Origin: Owenia fusiformis
Taxonomy: Eukaryota; Annelida; Polychaeta; Sabellida; Oweniidae
Assembly: GCA_903813345.2 (NCBI GenBank)
Contig: CAIIXF020000012.1
Location: 30,779,001-30,843,000 of the forward strand
DNA: 64,000 bases
Direction: 5' to 3'
The notes under the pieces are model-generated. The model saw only the letters and a program-made list of their open reading frames with translations, made no database searches and was not told where the DNA came from. Positions 23,336-37,100 of the stretch are shown here, piece after piece. A program made the position numbers and the translations under genes. Within the stretch, counting starts at the first letter, position 1. Every line of letters begins with the position of its first letter.

Positions 23336-23369
23336 GGTGGTGATATGAAAATGTAGCTATGGGAAATGA

Positions 23370-23560
23370 AAAGTAATAAATGGTTACAAAAATTAACAAA
23401 TGTTAGTAAATGGTAACAAATGGTTGCATAATGAAAGAAATTGTAAGATATTGCAGAAAAAAAGTAGCAAATGTTAACAAATGGCAACCAATAGTTTAAA
23501 AATGGTAACAAAGAGTAACAATATAAGTAACAAATGGTAAAATAGTAACACAGCAAAAGA
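23370..23560 (+). repeat. AACAAATGGTAAC low-complexity repeat
   Basis: Irregular repetition of AACAAATGG and GTAACAAATGG words following directly on the dispersed repeat. Confidence 0.6.
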
Positions 23561-24616
23561 AGTTAACAAGAAAGTAAACAAATACAAGAAATATACAGCC
23601 TTCGTTCTTTGACAGCACTTAACACTTAACTAACGTGGTTTTCAGGGACCAATTACAATTACTATACTACAGTACTAAAATGGGACATTATCGACCTACT
23701 GGACCTACATTATCGACAGACTGGAAATTCTCTGAGAATCTATTGGCATGTCATCTTGTGACACAGTATACCATTTTTCCGTGTTCTTAAAAAGTGTGAC
23801 TTATTACACCAAGTATAATGGCTGTCAGATCCCTCCGTACGGAAAATATGGTTATTAATGAAAAATTAATGAGGAATCTTCACTGCACTGAAACTAGGTA
23901 ATTGAAGTTCAATTTTTATGTCTGTCTTCACGCAATATCAAGAAGTTAATGACTCTTGAGATATGTTTCAGCTGATCGACTGACAGATGCAGATCCCTAG
24001 CGAACTCAGCCCTCAAGTTTGTGTAATGTGTAGCGTGTTTTATGTTTTTGGGCAACATTTACGATATATATTTTCAGGACTTATGGTGCAACAAATTACA
24101 ATATTTAGTTTTAGTGAATGACATATAAATCGTCAGCTGGTGGTTGAATTAGCGAATGTTAGCTCAGTTTCTAACTTAGAATCTAAAAATCCACCAAAGT
24201 ACAATAATAAAAAGTTCATGCATGAGTCAACAGAATTTAATAATATTAAACTTTTTTTTGTATGATCACATGTAATAGAAAGGAATTTGTCACCTTTTTA
24301 AAATTTCAAAACAGCTTTTTTATTAATTTTTTTCTTGTCATGCCACTCACTTCGTTAGGTGTCTGATAGATAAAACATAATTATATTGGAATCCCAGAAA
24401 ATGATCAGACATAAACCAATATTCATCATGCATTGATGCAATCAGTGCAAAACCTTGAATATGTAAGACACGCTTCATATAATTATCATGCAATATATAC
24501 ATCACTCCAAGGACTTGCTCTTTAAGTCCTTATTTCTCACACCAGGCCCTTTCCAAAAGTTTCTTTCTTTTTGCTTTTTTCAAAATGAATTAATTACTCA
24601 TATTCTTTCCAACATA
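23561..24616. other. Non-coding stretch, nothing seen
   Basis: No gene or structured element found. Confidence 0.5.
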
Positions 24617-25316
24617 CAGCAGCATTAGCGTTAACGCAAAAAACTTGCGTATTTACGCTGATTTTTGGCCCAGGACCCCAATATTTTAGCTCTATTGCGT
24701 CCCCGGGACGTAAATTTACTTGTCATAGATAATTTCAGAAACCCTTACCTTAATAATCGATGAAAAACTGAACATAAATGGCACTAAAAACAAAAGATAT
24801 ATTCTGATTTTTTCCACTTCCGTGTTTGTAAATATAGTAATGACGCGCATGCGTTGAATAAACAATATAACCTCCCATCATTCCATTGATCACATGCTTA
24901 ATTTGTAAGCCAATTGAACTGTCGATCTTGCAGAAATCACTCCCACAATTCATTTGCTACCGATCATCTTCCTCTTGGACAAAATGGCGAACGATCTTTC
25001 GATCAGTTGCACTAAGAAGCGCAATTTTCTTCATTTTCCAATTCGATTATCGCACATTATGATAACAAATGAATTCATTATAGTATCATGAAACATTTCC
25101 TTAGATTTTGTCTGCCTAAAAACGATTGAATCAGTAATAAATTTGACCTGTAAATCATCACTCAGTATCTAGGTCAACATATCACGTGACAAGTCATGTG
25201 ACTTATATGTTTGATTGGCGGGAAATTGGGACCCCAATTTTTCGGAGAGGACCCAGATTTTTAAAAGTCCGTGGGTCCTGGGACTCAGATTTGAAAATGC
25301 CTAGTGCAAATGCTGA
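24617..25316. mobile_element. Candidate ~700-bp foldback element carrying promoter-like motifs
   Basis: CAGCAGCATTAGCG at the left faces inverted GTGCAAATGCTG at the right. Further in, GGCCCAGGACCCCAA faces TGGGTCCTGGGACT. Between the arms lie GCGCATGCG (24,845-24,853, NRF-1-like), an ATGGCGAAC start at 24,984 and two CACGTGAC/CATGTGAC words. Arms are imperfect and no target-site duplication was resolved. Confidence 0.45.
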
Positions 25317-25327
25317 TACAGTGATAC

Positions 25328-25502
25328 TTTTAAATTAGAACATCTCTAGAAATGGAACACCTCTCCTCTAAAAGTGGAACACTTATGTTACTGGAACACT
25401 TCTGAGAGTCCCAAGACTGACTTAATGTTAAATGAATAAGTGGAACACCTCCCAAGTAGAACAGTTAGAGGTACAAAAGGTGTTCCACATAGACAGGTTT
25501 TA
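25328..25502 (+). mobile_element. MITE, GTGGAACACCTC family (diverged)
   Basis: Repeats GTGGAACACCTC/GGAACACTT words and ends GTTCCACATAGACAGGTTTT, mirroring the start. Related to the 19,430-19,511 copy. Confidence 0.55.
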
Positions 25503-25880
25503 TTTTTATGTTGTTTGATTTTTTCATTTAATACTCCATTTTGGGGGTCATAGCCACTATAACCTGTATATATGTAACATTGATTTAAAAAAAAGTTACA
25601 TCATTTGATTGAGTCTATAACCTAATCAGAATATAGTAGATCAAAATCTAAGACAGCAGCTCCCTAAAGAGGAAATGCCACCTTACAATTCATGTTTTAT
25701 CAAATCCCTCATCATTTTGAACATTTCAGGATTGAAGTATCCAGGCAGTTGTATTGCCTCCATCAGACAAAATTTATGTCTATTTTGAGATGTGACATAA
25801 TTCATTAATGTTTAAATTCTAATTATTACTCTGTATTATCCTTAGACATGATAGTTGATAGTTGATACAAGAGTTAATAT

Positions 25881-26060
25881 ATAGTAAAACCAGTATATCC
25901 GAACATCTCTCTAGTCCGAACACTTCTAAATGTAACTGTTTTTTTGTTCCGAATGTTTTTTATCTGTCATAGACTTCTATGTTGAAAACTTCGAAATCTG
26001 AAAGTCTACCGATCAGAACACCTTTGGCTGATCCCAGTGGTGTTTGGATTAGATGATCCA
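25881..26060 (+). mobile_element. MITE-like, AGTAAAACCAGTATATCCGAAC
   Basis: Opens AGTAAAACCAGTATATCCGA and continues with CCGAACACTTCTAAATG. It belongs to the same loose pogo-like group as the GTGGAACAC copies. The right end is unclear. Confidence 0.4.
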
Positions 26061-26837
26061 AATGGGAGGGGGAACGGGTTTAGAGGGTGCAAATGAACCC
26101 AATCCTAATGTTCAGAAAAATGACTGACAAATTTAATTTAACTTTATCTTGACCCCAAACCTAAAACCTGACATTGTCTCATTTCTTGAGAAAATGGGCC
26201 TCAAATTCTGAAACAATGGGACCAAATTTTCACCAGCAAAACAAAAAATTTTCACAAAAGGGGCATTTTCTCCATGCACCTGTGGGAAGGGATTTCCCCA
26301 GGGATAATGAAAAACTACTACCCCCCTCAAAAACTTATACAGGCCTGAACTCTGACCGTATCCTAACTCAAAAAATTATCTCTAACTTAAGAGTATAGAC
26401 AAAGAAGACATCCTCTTGTCAAGGGTAAATAAATTAGAATTGATCTATCCTCTCCTATATCGTAGATAATTAGGTTAAGTAAATGTATATGATTGTTAAT
26501 AATATAACCTGCATTGTCGTAATGTAAAAACACCATATGGTACCAATCATAGGTTAGATTGCTACTTTCTATATATCTATGCTGCACCTTTTATATTAAA
26601 AATGAGGATGATCCTCATTTCATGATCACAATTAGGTTACATCAATTAAAGAACCTCCCCCGATGAAATCTTTTGTCTCCCTAAGGAAAAGCTGGTTTCA
26701 GGTCTGTTGTTCTATGTCTGGAGGCATTGATTTGTAGACAAGGCAAGGAAGGATGAGTCCATATTTGAAATGTAGTGTATGACTTACTATGAGGATTGCA
26801 TCAAAATTTTTGAAAGTACACATTTACCACCTTAACA
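26061..26837. other. Non-coding stretch, nothing certain
   Basis: No gene. ACAGGCCTGAAC at about 26,340 resembles a CAGGCC-family terminus but the rest of that element is not visible. Confidence 0.4.
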
Positions 26838-27003
26838 CAGGGGTTTCACTAGAATTTCTCACAACAGGCTAAATAAATTAAAACAACAGGCAAAATTTTA
26901 TGAAAATCATAAACTTAACATGGAAAAGTCCCTTAAAACAACAGGCGATATTGCGAAAACAACCGGTGAAAATCGCCTGTTGCATGCTGTTAATGAAACC
27001 CCT
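26838..27003 (+). mobile_element. MITE, CAGGGGTTTCACTAG family, copy 2
   Basis: Begins CAGGGGTTTCACTAGAATTT and ends GTTAATGAAACCCCT, flanked by TAACA on both sides apart from one altered terminal base. The interior has ACAACAGGC repeats. Confidence 0.8.
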
Positions 27004-27181
27004 TTTAACAGGAGTTCAAAATTTGCCATATCATATGAAAATTCAAGCACATTATATACAGTTCATAAAATCAATAAGTTTAATTACATTGCCTAACATG
27101 TGTCATCTCCTGAATCTGCCTTATGCATTGAAGTTAATAGCTACAATCAATCGATTCATGTTAAAAACAAGTTTCATCATT

Positions 27182-27350
27182 CAGGGGTTTCACTAGAATT
27201 TCTCACAATATGCTAAATAAATGAAAACAACAGGCAAAATAATTGGAAATCATAAATTTAACATAGAAAAGTTAAAATCTCTAAAAATAACAGGCGATTT
27301 TGTGAAAACTGGTGAAAATCGCCTGCTGCCTGCTGCTAATGAAACCCCTG
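27182..27350 (+). mobile_element. MITE, CAGGGGTTTCACTAG family, copy 3
   Basis: Begins CAGGGGTTTCACTAGAATTT, ends GCTAATGAAACCCCTG, flanked by a perfect TCATT duplication (27,177-27,181; 27,351-27,355). Confidence 0.9.
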
Positions 27351-27749
27351 TCATTGATCATTTAAAAATCAACTTCATGTGAACTTACATACCTACGATA
27401 ATGTACATACATACCCATCATACATACAGCCTTCCACAAAGTCAAAGCATAAAATCAAAATGGAATTCTTAATTGACTCAGAACAACTAATAAAAATAGA
27501 CTTCACACAATGCTAATATAAAATATAGACAGCGCATAGCATTAATATTTATATATTTACTGAACCATGACTATTGATAGTTTGTTATGACTCATCGATT
27601 GTCCATTAATATTTTATGGATGGACGATTGTTTGATAACATGCCTTTTCTATGTTTTTGTTGTCATAACAAATACATCTCCTGATTCCTGATATCAATAT
27701 TATCTATTGTACTGTGGGGTTATAGTAGAGTTTTGACAACTGGCAATCA

Positions 27750-27840
27750 AGGCATTAACATGCAAAATGTCACTACCTGCCAATTGTAACAGATGCTGAA
27801 CACCGTCCACAAAAAAAGTTTCAGACTATCACAATACAGG
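27750..27840 (-). repeat. ATGTCACCACC dispersed repeat, copy 3 (short)
   Basis: GGCATTAACATGCAAAATGT, CTACCTGCCAATTGTAACAG and CCGTCCACAAAAAAAGTTTC identify it. It is internally shorter than the others. Confidence 0.75.
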
Positions 27841-28060
27841 GTGTTCTCTAGAACGTTATAAGGTGGCGGATCAGCACTACTACTACCTTCAAATATATCA
27901 CCCCCACTTTCTTGTGAAAGAATCAACCCATCGTCACTCCATAAAACTATACATTTTACCGAGAATTGGTAAAATTGTTGTCTTTTTCCTGGAAAATTTT
28001 GTTTTTATTTTGGCCGGAAATCAAAAAATCGAGATCAGAAAGTACGAAACTAATATACAA

Positions 28061-28835
28061 CTAGAAAAACAGCAACTCCATGGAGTAGCAAATCCCACCG
28101 AACAAAACATATTATGCTTATTATAGCTGGTGCACTTTCTGATAGAAGCATGAAATTTGGCACAAAGTTAGTTTATACCATTGTGAACTAGGCATCATCA
28201 TATAGAATTTGAACCAAATCCGTTCGCTGGTATATGAGTTATCAGAGATAACGTTTTTTACGAAAATTGGCCGCCATCTTAAAATTCAGCTGCCATCGTG
28301 AAAATTATTTCTTGAACAGAGCTACTGTGTCCCTAGGCATAATCATATACAATTTCAACCAAATCTGTTCACTGGTATTTGAGTTATCAAAGAAGACGTT
28401 TTTTACGAAAAATTGCCACCAATTTGAAATTAAGCGGCCATCTTGAAATTTTTTTGTCGAACATATTACTGTGTCCCTAAGCATCATCATATAAAATTTG
28501 AACCAAATCCGTTCACTGGTATTTGAGTTATCAAAGATTACATATTTTTACGAAAAATGGCTGCCATTTTGAAATTAAGTGGCCATCTTGAAAATCTATT
28601 TTTGTGCGAAACTCCTTTGTCCCTAGGCATCAGCATATAAAATTTGATCCAAATCCGTCAACTTGTATTTGAGTTATCATCATTTTGAATAGCAGAGGTC
28701 CTACACTAATAAGGCATAAGCCTATAAAATTTGAACCAAATCCGTCAACCGGTATTGGAGTTATCGCCCGGATGAATGGACGGACGGACAAACGGACGGC
28801 TTCTCTATATCCCCCTCGAACTTCATTGGGTGGGA
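28061..28835 (-). mobile_element. Non-autonomous Helitron-like element, copy 1
   Basis: Read on the minus strand it starts TCCCACCCAATGAAGTTCG, ends with the hairpin GCTACTCCATGGAGTTGC and then TGTTTTTCTAG. It sits between A and T with no duplication, the Helitron mode of insertion. The interior has four to five ~140-bp tandem units (AACCAAATCCGTTCACTGGT, TTTGAGTTATC, GGCCATCTTGAAA) and a CGGACGGACAAACGGACGG tract near the 5' end. No Rep/helicase coding. Confidence 0.8.
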
Positions 28836-30780
28836 TAATGAACAATTTTGCGCATACATAGACTGTGCCATTCTTCTTTTTGCGCAAATGGGTAAGTCCT
28901 AACTTCTATTCACGCTTTATTTTGACCGGAAGTCGATTTGGAAAGTATGAAACTAATGTCAATGTACAATAATCATCTTTTGCGCATCTATTGACTGCAT
29001 TGTTTTTCTTTAATTTGCACAAACGGGTAAGTACAAACTTCTATTTGAGCAATTAGAGCAATATATTTCGTCTTTATATATGGAATATTTTAACAGTGAA
29101 GAGCAAATTAAAAGAAAGAAATTGTTGATGAAAATGGCATAATCATAATGGGGGTTAGCATACAATTTCGATCACCATGCACTTGCACGTATACTTATTT
29201 AAGCCTTATTTCTTTCTTTTTATTTATCAATTATTAGTTACATTTACAAAATTATCTTCAATCGCCAAATGCATGCATGGCATTATAGAACATTGATGCG
29301 CTTTTGAATATAATATAAGGAGCAATGTTAACAGTAGTTTTGGAGTTGTGGAGGGGTGGGTGCTTGGCGTGGGAAACAGTTATTTAAGCCTTATCTTTGA
29401 TGTTGGTGGAAAAAATCTCCTTGTGTCTATCTTATGTCAATGCTTTTTTTCAACTGTGATAGTAAAAGCATTAAAGAATTATGACAGAATCATTCTCTGC
29501 TGTTTATTTTATTTTAAAACATAGTTTCGATAGGCATGTTCAAGCTGTCACGTCCAACGTGAAGTGAGGTAGGAATCCTCTTGAGCACCCTGCAATTTGT
29601 AATGTCACAATATGCATATGGTGGTGACATGTACATAAAAAGTGGAAATATCATTTTAACGTGGAAACAAATCGTGTGCTGCTAATGACACAAGTGCATT
29701 GATTTTATTAATCGATATGCAACTCTAGGTTTCAATACAAATATAAAATGTATAAATATTTTATTACTATAAACTATTTCTAAATATTGGCAAATACATT
29801 TGAATTCTTTCAAATTCTGATTAGGCTAAATTTTGAACAATTTAGATGCTCAATTAATGTGACAGATTAGTAAAATACATGTAGTCATGATATGTTTATA
29901 TCAGATACTTGCGTATGAGGTAAAAAATGCCCTTGTTGTTATTGAGGTATTGGTATATCCAGAGAATTTATCTCACATCATATTATACAGCCTTGAAACA
30001 TTTTTCCATTCCCTGCATTATGCTGATTATTTGGATATTTTACTTTTATCTCAAATGATTGCTTGAAACTTCCATCAATGTCTCTCTTGTAACTCGCTCT
30101 TTAGTTTACCTACTATGGTTAATTGGTAGAGGCAAGGTTAACACTATCCCTTGGCCCCAGGTACAAAATCTGTTTGTGCATTATCATATGACATTCAAGG
30201 TGTTTGACTGATTGGTCGACTTCTCCGATTAAAGGCTGAGGTGAGCATTGTATTGTATCAGCACATAAAAGAACACAAGACTCCTCTAAGGAGACTTCAA
30301 CTCAAGTGTAAAAATACACCAATGAGGTACTTGAAGTTACCCCATTTCTCATGTTGACATTGCACACGTCAATGTTACACCCCTTTGCCCTACAACATGG
30401 AAAAACACCATCCAGGAACCTGGTACTAAAGGTACCCTACATATAATCGTGAATAGGAGGGACACCCCCAGAGCTTATAGATAACAGATAAAATTCGTCT
30501 CGTGCTTGCCCTCTTACAAAACAAGCCAACATGAAACAATGAAATCAGATTCTGAAATCAAAACATGAGGAAAATGAAAAGTAAAAATTGTCTGATTCAA
30601 AAGTTCTCAAAATGGCTAAAAGAGTAACAGATTATTATCAAAAACTTAAAATCAATAGAACTTACCTTGTTCAACTGCTTCGTCCAAAATCTGCAATGAC
30701 AACTCTCTACAAGCGCAGATATCTTGAAAAATGTGCACTTTCGACAGACAATATTTTTCTACCGGAAACGTTTTTTTCTA
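28836..30780. other. Non-coding stretch upstream of the zinc-finger gene
   Basis: No gene. A single ATGTCACAATATGC/GGTGGTGACATG end of the ATGTCACCACC repeat is at 29,602-29,637. Confidence 0.5.
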
Positions 30781-30790
30781 CGCATGCGCA
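30781..30790 (+). promoter_or_regulatory. NRF-1-like site, candidate promoter element
   Basis: CGCATGCGCA, close to the palindromic NRF-1 consensus, lies 100 bp upstream of the ATG of the zinc-finger gene. Position fits a core promoter or 5' UTR; one motif only. Confidence 0.35.
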
Positions 30791-30889
30791 CGAAATCAGG
30801 AAAAGAACGGCCATGTTGAAATCGAAGAAAATGTTCTTCAAATATTACTAAAATACTCCAAATATGTGTAGAAATACTACCTATAGACA

Positions 30890-31148
30890 ATGTCCTCGCA
30901 AGCTTTAGATACCGAAAATATGAAAGACAACTTGATCGATGTAACATTACCTCCAGAATTCCTTCAGAATTTGAATGGACTTGCTCCTCAAAATCAAGCA
31001 ACACTGAATTTCTGGGATAGAAATCGGAACTTTGAAATTCGTCTGCACAGGCAAGAAAATGATTGTATTAACCTTAAAATCAAGCAGTGTGGTGTTGCAG
31101 CGGCTGCTTCGACAGGATATGTCGTCCATGATTCAATAGATGACACAG
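30890..31148 (+). CDS. Zinc-finger gene exon 1
   Basis: Starts ATGTCCTCGCAAGC, ends ACACAG|GTGAAT, phase 1. Encodes a globular-looking N-terminus (LPPEFLQNLNGLAPQNQA...) with no family I know. Confidence 0.8.
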
Positions 31149-34100
31149 GTGAATCCCCATACTTTATTAACACTGAAAGTGTTCGATCAGTTCAAGGCTA
31201 AAAAAATGTCCAAGACACAAATTCTCAGATTCCATCATTCATCGGTGTTAAATGATTTAGCCAACATTCTGTAACTAATCTAACACCGGGATATAATGCC
31301 AGCTTCAGCTGACCTTTCCTTGGTAGTTGAGTACGTCAGCTAGGTTGAATGATGTTCCTTCACCAGAAGGCCTTCCACAGAGCACTAGGCTACAAACGTC
31401 ATACAAATCAGACCGTTATATGCTGTTCTTCGATGTTCCTTGTTCTTATTTGCATATTTATTTTTTATCATTTTCTTTGTATACAGACCACAATATTCAA
31501 GAAAAAAGAAAAATAAATATCCAAATAACAGCATACAGAGGTCGGATTTATGACTATACGAACATGATAATTATTTTTCCATTTTAGAATCTGCAGATAG
31601 AGCTCAAGAATTGGTTTCAAGTCTGACGGCAAGTGGAAATCTTGTCACAGTGTCTGAAGATCAAAGCAAGCCAACTGTGGATCTTGTCACAGAGACTGGA
31701 GATCATCTAAACATGACTTTAGATCATGACACACCAACTGAGGAAAATGTCACAGTGACTGAAGATAATGACAAAGCAGCAGAAAGTAATGTCACACCAA
31801 CTAAAGATAATGTCACAGTAACTGGAGATCTTGTCACAACAACTGGGGGTCTCATGCCTGAAGATGAATATCCATCTAATGAATTGTCATTAACATCAGG
31901 TGTGTTAGTTCAACAAGTTAAACCCAATACCATAGCTTTCATTTATTATTTATTAATCTGAATGTTCTTGTTGCCGTGATTGGGTTTAACTTCCCTGCTA
32001 TGCTTTCATTGGTTCAAAAATTCTCACTATCAGTTATTAATAAAAGTGCATGAAATTTCATGCGATGCCAAAGGCCACCATTAAATTTTTTTGCATCAAG
32101 GGCCGAATAGGCATGGACGTTAAACCTAGGGCAGGCCACAAGATATGTCAGATAAGAAATAAGGCCCTAGGCCCAGACAAGGTTTAACTTGTTGAACTAC
32201 AGGTGTGTGAGTTTTTTTGTATACACACGCGATTAATTTAATATTTACAGTAAAAAAATTGCAAAAGAGAAGTATAATTTAATCTAATTTTTAAAAGAAA
32301 TATGGGTTCAAATTAATGTATTCACTATTTCGTTTCAGAAAATGAATCTGGTTCGGGCGATTTATCGTCAGTTAAGAAATATAGAAAGAATGCCAGAAAA
32401 AGAAGCCTGCGGGAGAAAAGTCCAGGTAACATTGAGCAACCTTTTAAATTGTACGTCTTCTATGAAACTAAAGCCTCAGTCACATTTGCGCTACAGCAGT
32501 GTTACACGGCGGTTGTAGGTTCACAAAAACGATATAGAAAATCTACATCCTCATTCCTACTGCTTATCCTTTTTTTAATGCTGCATATCCTTTTGATTTT
32601 GGGAAGCTATGTCTGCCGTATGGTTGCCATAGTTGAAATGTGACCATAGGCATAATAAATAGACATGTACATTCTTTTCAATAGGTTGATTTCACTTCTT
32701 TGAAAAAGTCTTGCATTGTCAGCTCAAAATGTGAAAGAAACTGTTGAACACCTCTTTAAGTGCAACACCTCACAAGTGGATCAAGTTTTTAAAAGTCCTA
32801 TGACCCATTGGCTTCATGTTAATGAACCTCTGTAAGTGGAATACCTCACAAGTGGAACACATTTTTGTGCTCGCGATAGCATTCTACTTTATACACAGGT
32901 TCTACTGTACTTGCCAATTCAAACAATTTTGCGTTGGTCCCAGTGGTGTAAAGGTAAGAGAAGTTTAACTGTAGACTTATGACTGCTTACTTATAGGTTC
33001 AAGAGAAAAAACCTGTGGAATCTCATGTAGAGATTTTTATGTCACCACCACAAGTTATAGTCTCCAACCTTTTTTTTGTGGTGGTCGGCGGTTAGTATTT
33101 GGCGTCTCTTACAAATGGCAGGTAGTGACATTTTGCATGTTAATGCCTTGTCTATTTTTTTTTACAGGATCAAGAAAAAAGCAGACTCGACATCAAACAT
33201 ACAGTCCCGGGGAAGTGGATATTTTCAGCCATAAATGCACAGAATGTACCAAAAAATTCCGAGATGAGACAGCTCTTCAGCACCATCTATCATCAAAACA
33301 TAATATCAAGAAAGAAGAAGGTAAGGAATTACAGTAGATGATATCAATAGACTCTTAACATGAGGAATAAATTGACATCAACCTCAATATTAAGAATAAT
33401 ATGACATCAACAATACATTAATTTGAGGAATACATGTAAGGTGACACCAATGAAGCCTCAATGTGTGAGAAATAAGATGACATCGATAAAACCTTGATTT
33501 GAGCAACAAGATGACATCAATTCATATGCCTTCATATATAAGGAATAAGATAACATCAGGAAAACCTCAATATTAAGAATCAGAATTCGGAATAAGATTA
33601 CATCAATAAAACCTTATTTTAAGGAATAATCAAGATTAATTATATACCATATTTGTCTTGTATGTATACTTTTTGATTAAAACTGATTTGCTTTTGATTT
33701 TCCGATATTGCAGATGTTTCCTCTCCCAGTAGTTCCCCACCAGAGGGCGCCATGTCCTCTCCCATCAGTGAAGACCCAGAGGCAACCTTTAAGAAACCAA
33801 GTCAAAATTCCAAGAAATTATATCATCAATCGTTAAAACAAAACACTAAAGTTAATGAGAATGTTGTTAACTGCTCAATATGTCATTTTAATTTCCTGAA
33901 CAGTAAAGTACTGTTGGATCATTTAGAAAACCATAAAGGTGAGGAAAATGTCATTTAATGTCAAGAAATGCTCATAACTTTAGTGGTGTTGTAATTTAAA
34001 CCTATGTAAATGTAGCCAACCTCAGTTAACTAAACATATCTTCCATCACTGTAACCTAAAATGAAAATGAAAGAATTAATTTCTAAACTTTCACTTGTAA

Positions 34101-37100
34101 TTCAGTTGATTGAAATCTAACTTAGAATTAATCAACAAGGTTAAGAAAAAAGGGCCTAAATGTTTGATTGGGTCCATTGTTTCACTCATTTACTTGCATT
34201 CTCCCCATACATGTTGTCAATTTCTGAAGCAATAACTCATAAATGATTGTTTTTGAATTTTAGATCATTCTGAATATGCTGAATCATATGAGAAGGTGTC
34301 AAATGACTGTGAGAAAGAGGCATGCCAGATGTGTAATTACACATGTAAAGACAAACAACTACTGGAAAACCATCAAACGGTCATTCATGGGGTAAGCGAA
34401 TGGGTTAAAATGTGCTGCATGGGTTCACACTTATTGTGCTTAAAAATTGTCCAGTGGTAAGTGGTAAACACTACACAGCCAATATCCAACAGAACCATAG
34501 GGTTTGGCTACAGTACTGTACAGTACCATGAAATATGGTACTGTAGACTAAATCGGTATGGTACTGTGAACAGTGTACGACGCCGTACCCAAATGGTACC
34601 ATACAGTACTGTGATTTTAGAGTGCAGATTGGGGGTGTAGGACCCCTTGTTATTTTCATTAAATTGTGATAAGAGCCGATAACCCAAACTGGAACCGAAC
34701 CGAAAATATAAAAAATGTAACACAGAAATGTACTAATAAAAAATGTTGCCCTTGGAGCTAAAGTTTTTTTCTCATGTAAATAATTTTATGCTCCTGCCCT
34801 CTTTTACAGAAGCTAGATAATACTAGTGGTAGTAGTAAAACAAATTTTATCTTTTTTTGAGTTAAATAATCAATAGGTGGCACGATTTACAGGAATGAAG
34901 CAGTCTCTCAGTCACTTTCATTGGTTCATTGACCGTCGTCACTTTCATTTGTTCATTGACAGTCACTTTCATTTGTTCATTGCCAGTCACTTTCATTTGT
35001 TCATTGCCAATCACTTTCATTGGTTCATTGACAGTCACTTTCATTTGTTCATTGACAGTCACTTTCATTTGTTCATTGACCGCCGTCACTTTCATTTGTT
35101 CATTGACTGCTGTCACTTTCATTTGTTCATTGACTGCTGTCACTTGCATTTGTTCATTGACAGTCACTTTCATTTGTTCATTGACAGTCACTTGCATTTG
35201 TTCATTGACAGTCACTTTCATTTGTTCATTGACAGTCACTTTCATTTGTTCATCGACAGTTACTTTCATTTGTTCATCAACAGTCACTTTCATTTGTTCA
35301 TCGACAGTTACTTTCATTTGTTCATCGACAGTTACTTTCATTTGTTCATCGACAGTCACGTTCATTTGTTTATCGACAGTTACTTTCATTTGTTCATCGA
35401 CAGTCACTTTCATTTGTTCATCAACAGTCACTTTCATTTGTTCATCGACAGTCACTTTCATTTGTTCATTGACAGTCACTTTCATGTGTTCATTGACAGT
35501 CACTTTCATTTGTTCATTGATTTGCATTGTGTTCACTATTGGTGTAGACATGAGGCATTTGAGGCAATTGCCTCACCAAAATATTAAACTGACATTTTTC
35601 AATTGAAAATATGAAAATAAAAATTACTCTAAATTGCCTCAACATTTTGAATATGCCTCCTCATTTTAAGATCTTTACTGTGCCCTTGATTGTAATAGCC
35701 ATAATCATCTTTTTCAGAACTCAAATACAACAATGGCTGACCTATTATCTGTAATGATGATCTACCATTTTAAATGTAAACTTTTGTACTCAAGTTTGCA
35801 TCACTAAGTCATAGTTATCACCTATTTTTCAGAACTCAAATACAACAATGGCTGACCTATCAGTAATGATGAACTCACCTTTCAAATGTAAACTTTGTAC
35901 CAGTGGCTCAGAGGCAGGGAACTGTGATAATTGGTTAGAACTCAACCAACATGTTGCTCAACAACATCTGACACAGGGAAATAAAAATGATGACAATTCA
36001 GGTTTGTTCAGAGTTTTGTGCCTTCAGTTATGAGTGAAGATTCTAGAATACTGTAATTCAATTGGGATTTGTTTATGTCACCACTGGAAGTTGTAACATA
36101 TTGTTATAGTCTCCAACTTTTTTGTGGATGGTTTTTGGCAATAGGTGGTTGACATTTGTAACAAATGGCAAGTGGTGACATATTGCATGGTTATTGTGAT
36201 CATAAGAATTATGTGAATTTATGCAATTTTCAATTTTGCGGCCATTTAGTTTGGTAGATAGCAGGGTAAAGACCTAATAGCTTACATGAATTATTCTAGT
36301 ATAAATGTATGATCTGAATCAAAAAAAATATCATACATGTATTTGTAGACTCAGAGATGAAAACCATGAATGAATACATGTCCGAGCTTACTAAGTGTGC
36401 CGAGTCTGAAAGGCTTATACATCAATGTATATTCTGTAAAACTGTGGCTGGGACTAACAGACACCTCAAGGGACATGTTGAGAAGTGCCATAGAAAAGAC
36501 CAAAGATATATTGTGAGTTCTTGCTGCTTTATCAAGTGGCCTTATCATTTTTTACGGAATTTTTTTCTCCAATATTGGTGAATTATTTTTTATCCCATCA
36601 AACGAAGTTCGAGGGGGATATAGAAAAGCCGTTCGTCCGTCTGTTCGTCCATCTGTCTGTTCGTCCGTCTGTCCATTCGTCCGTCCGTTCGTGTGTCCGG
36701 GCAATAACTCAAATACCGGGTGACGGATTTCATTCAAATTTTATAGGCTTATGCCTTATGGGTGTGGGACCTCCGCTCGGGAAGGAAATTTCAATATGGC
36801 GGCTAAATTCAAAATGGTGGCCATTTTTAGGAAAAAACATAATCTGATAACTCAAATACTATTGCATGGATTTAGTTCAAATTTTATATGCTGATGCCTG
36901 GGTACAGAGGAGCCTTGCTCAAGAAGACATTTTCAAGATGGCCGCCATATATCAAAATCGCGGCCATTTTTTGTAAAAAAATGTTATCTTTGATAAGTAC
37001 CAGTTGACAGATTTGGATTAAATTGTATATGCTGATGTCTTGGGGCATAGGAGCTCTGCTAAAGAAGAAATCTAAAGATAACAGCTGAATTTCCAAGTGG

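Noticed and set aside
34862-35587. Three long repetitive open frames (EQMKVTVN, HFHLFIDS, TFICSLTV repeats)
   Set aside because: They follow from a 24/27-bp minisatellite inside intron 6; open in several frames at once, with no domain.
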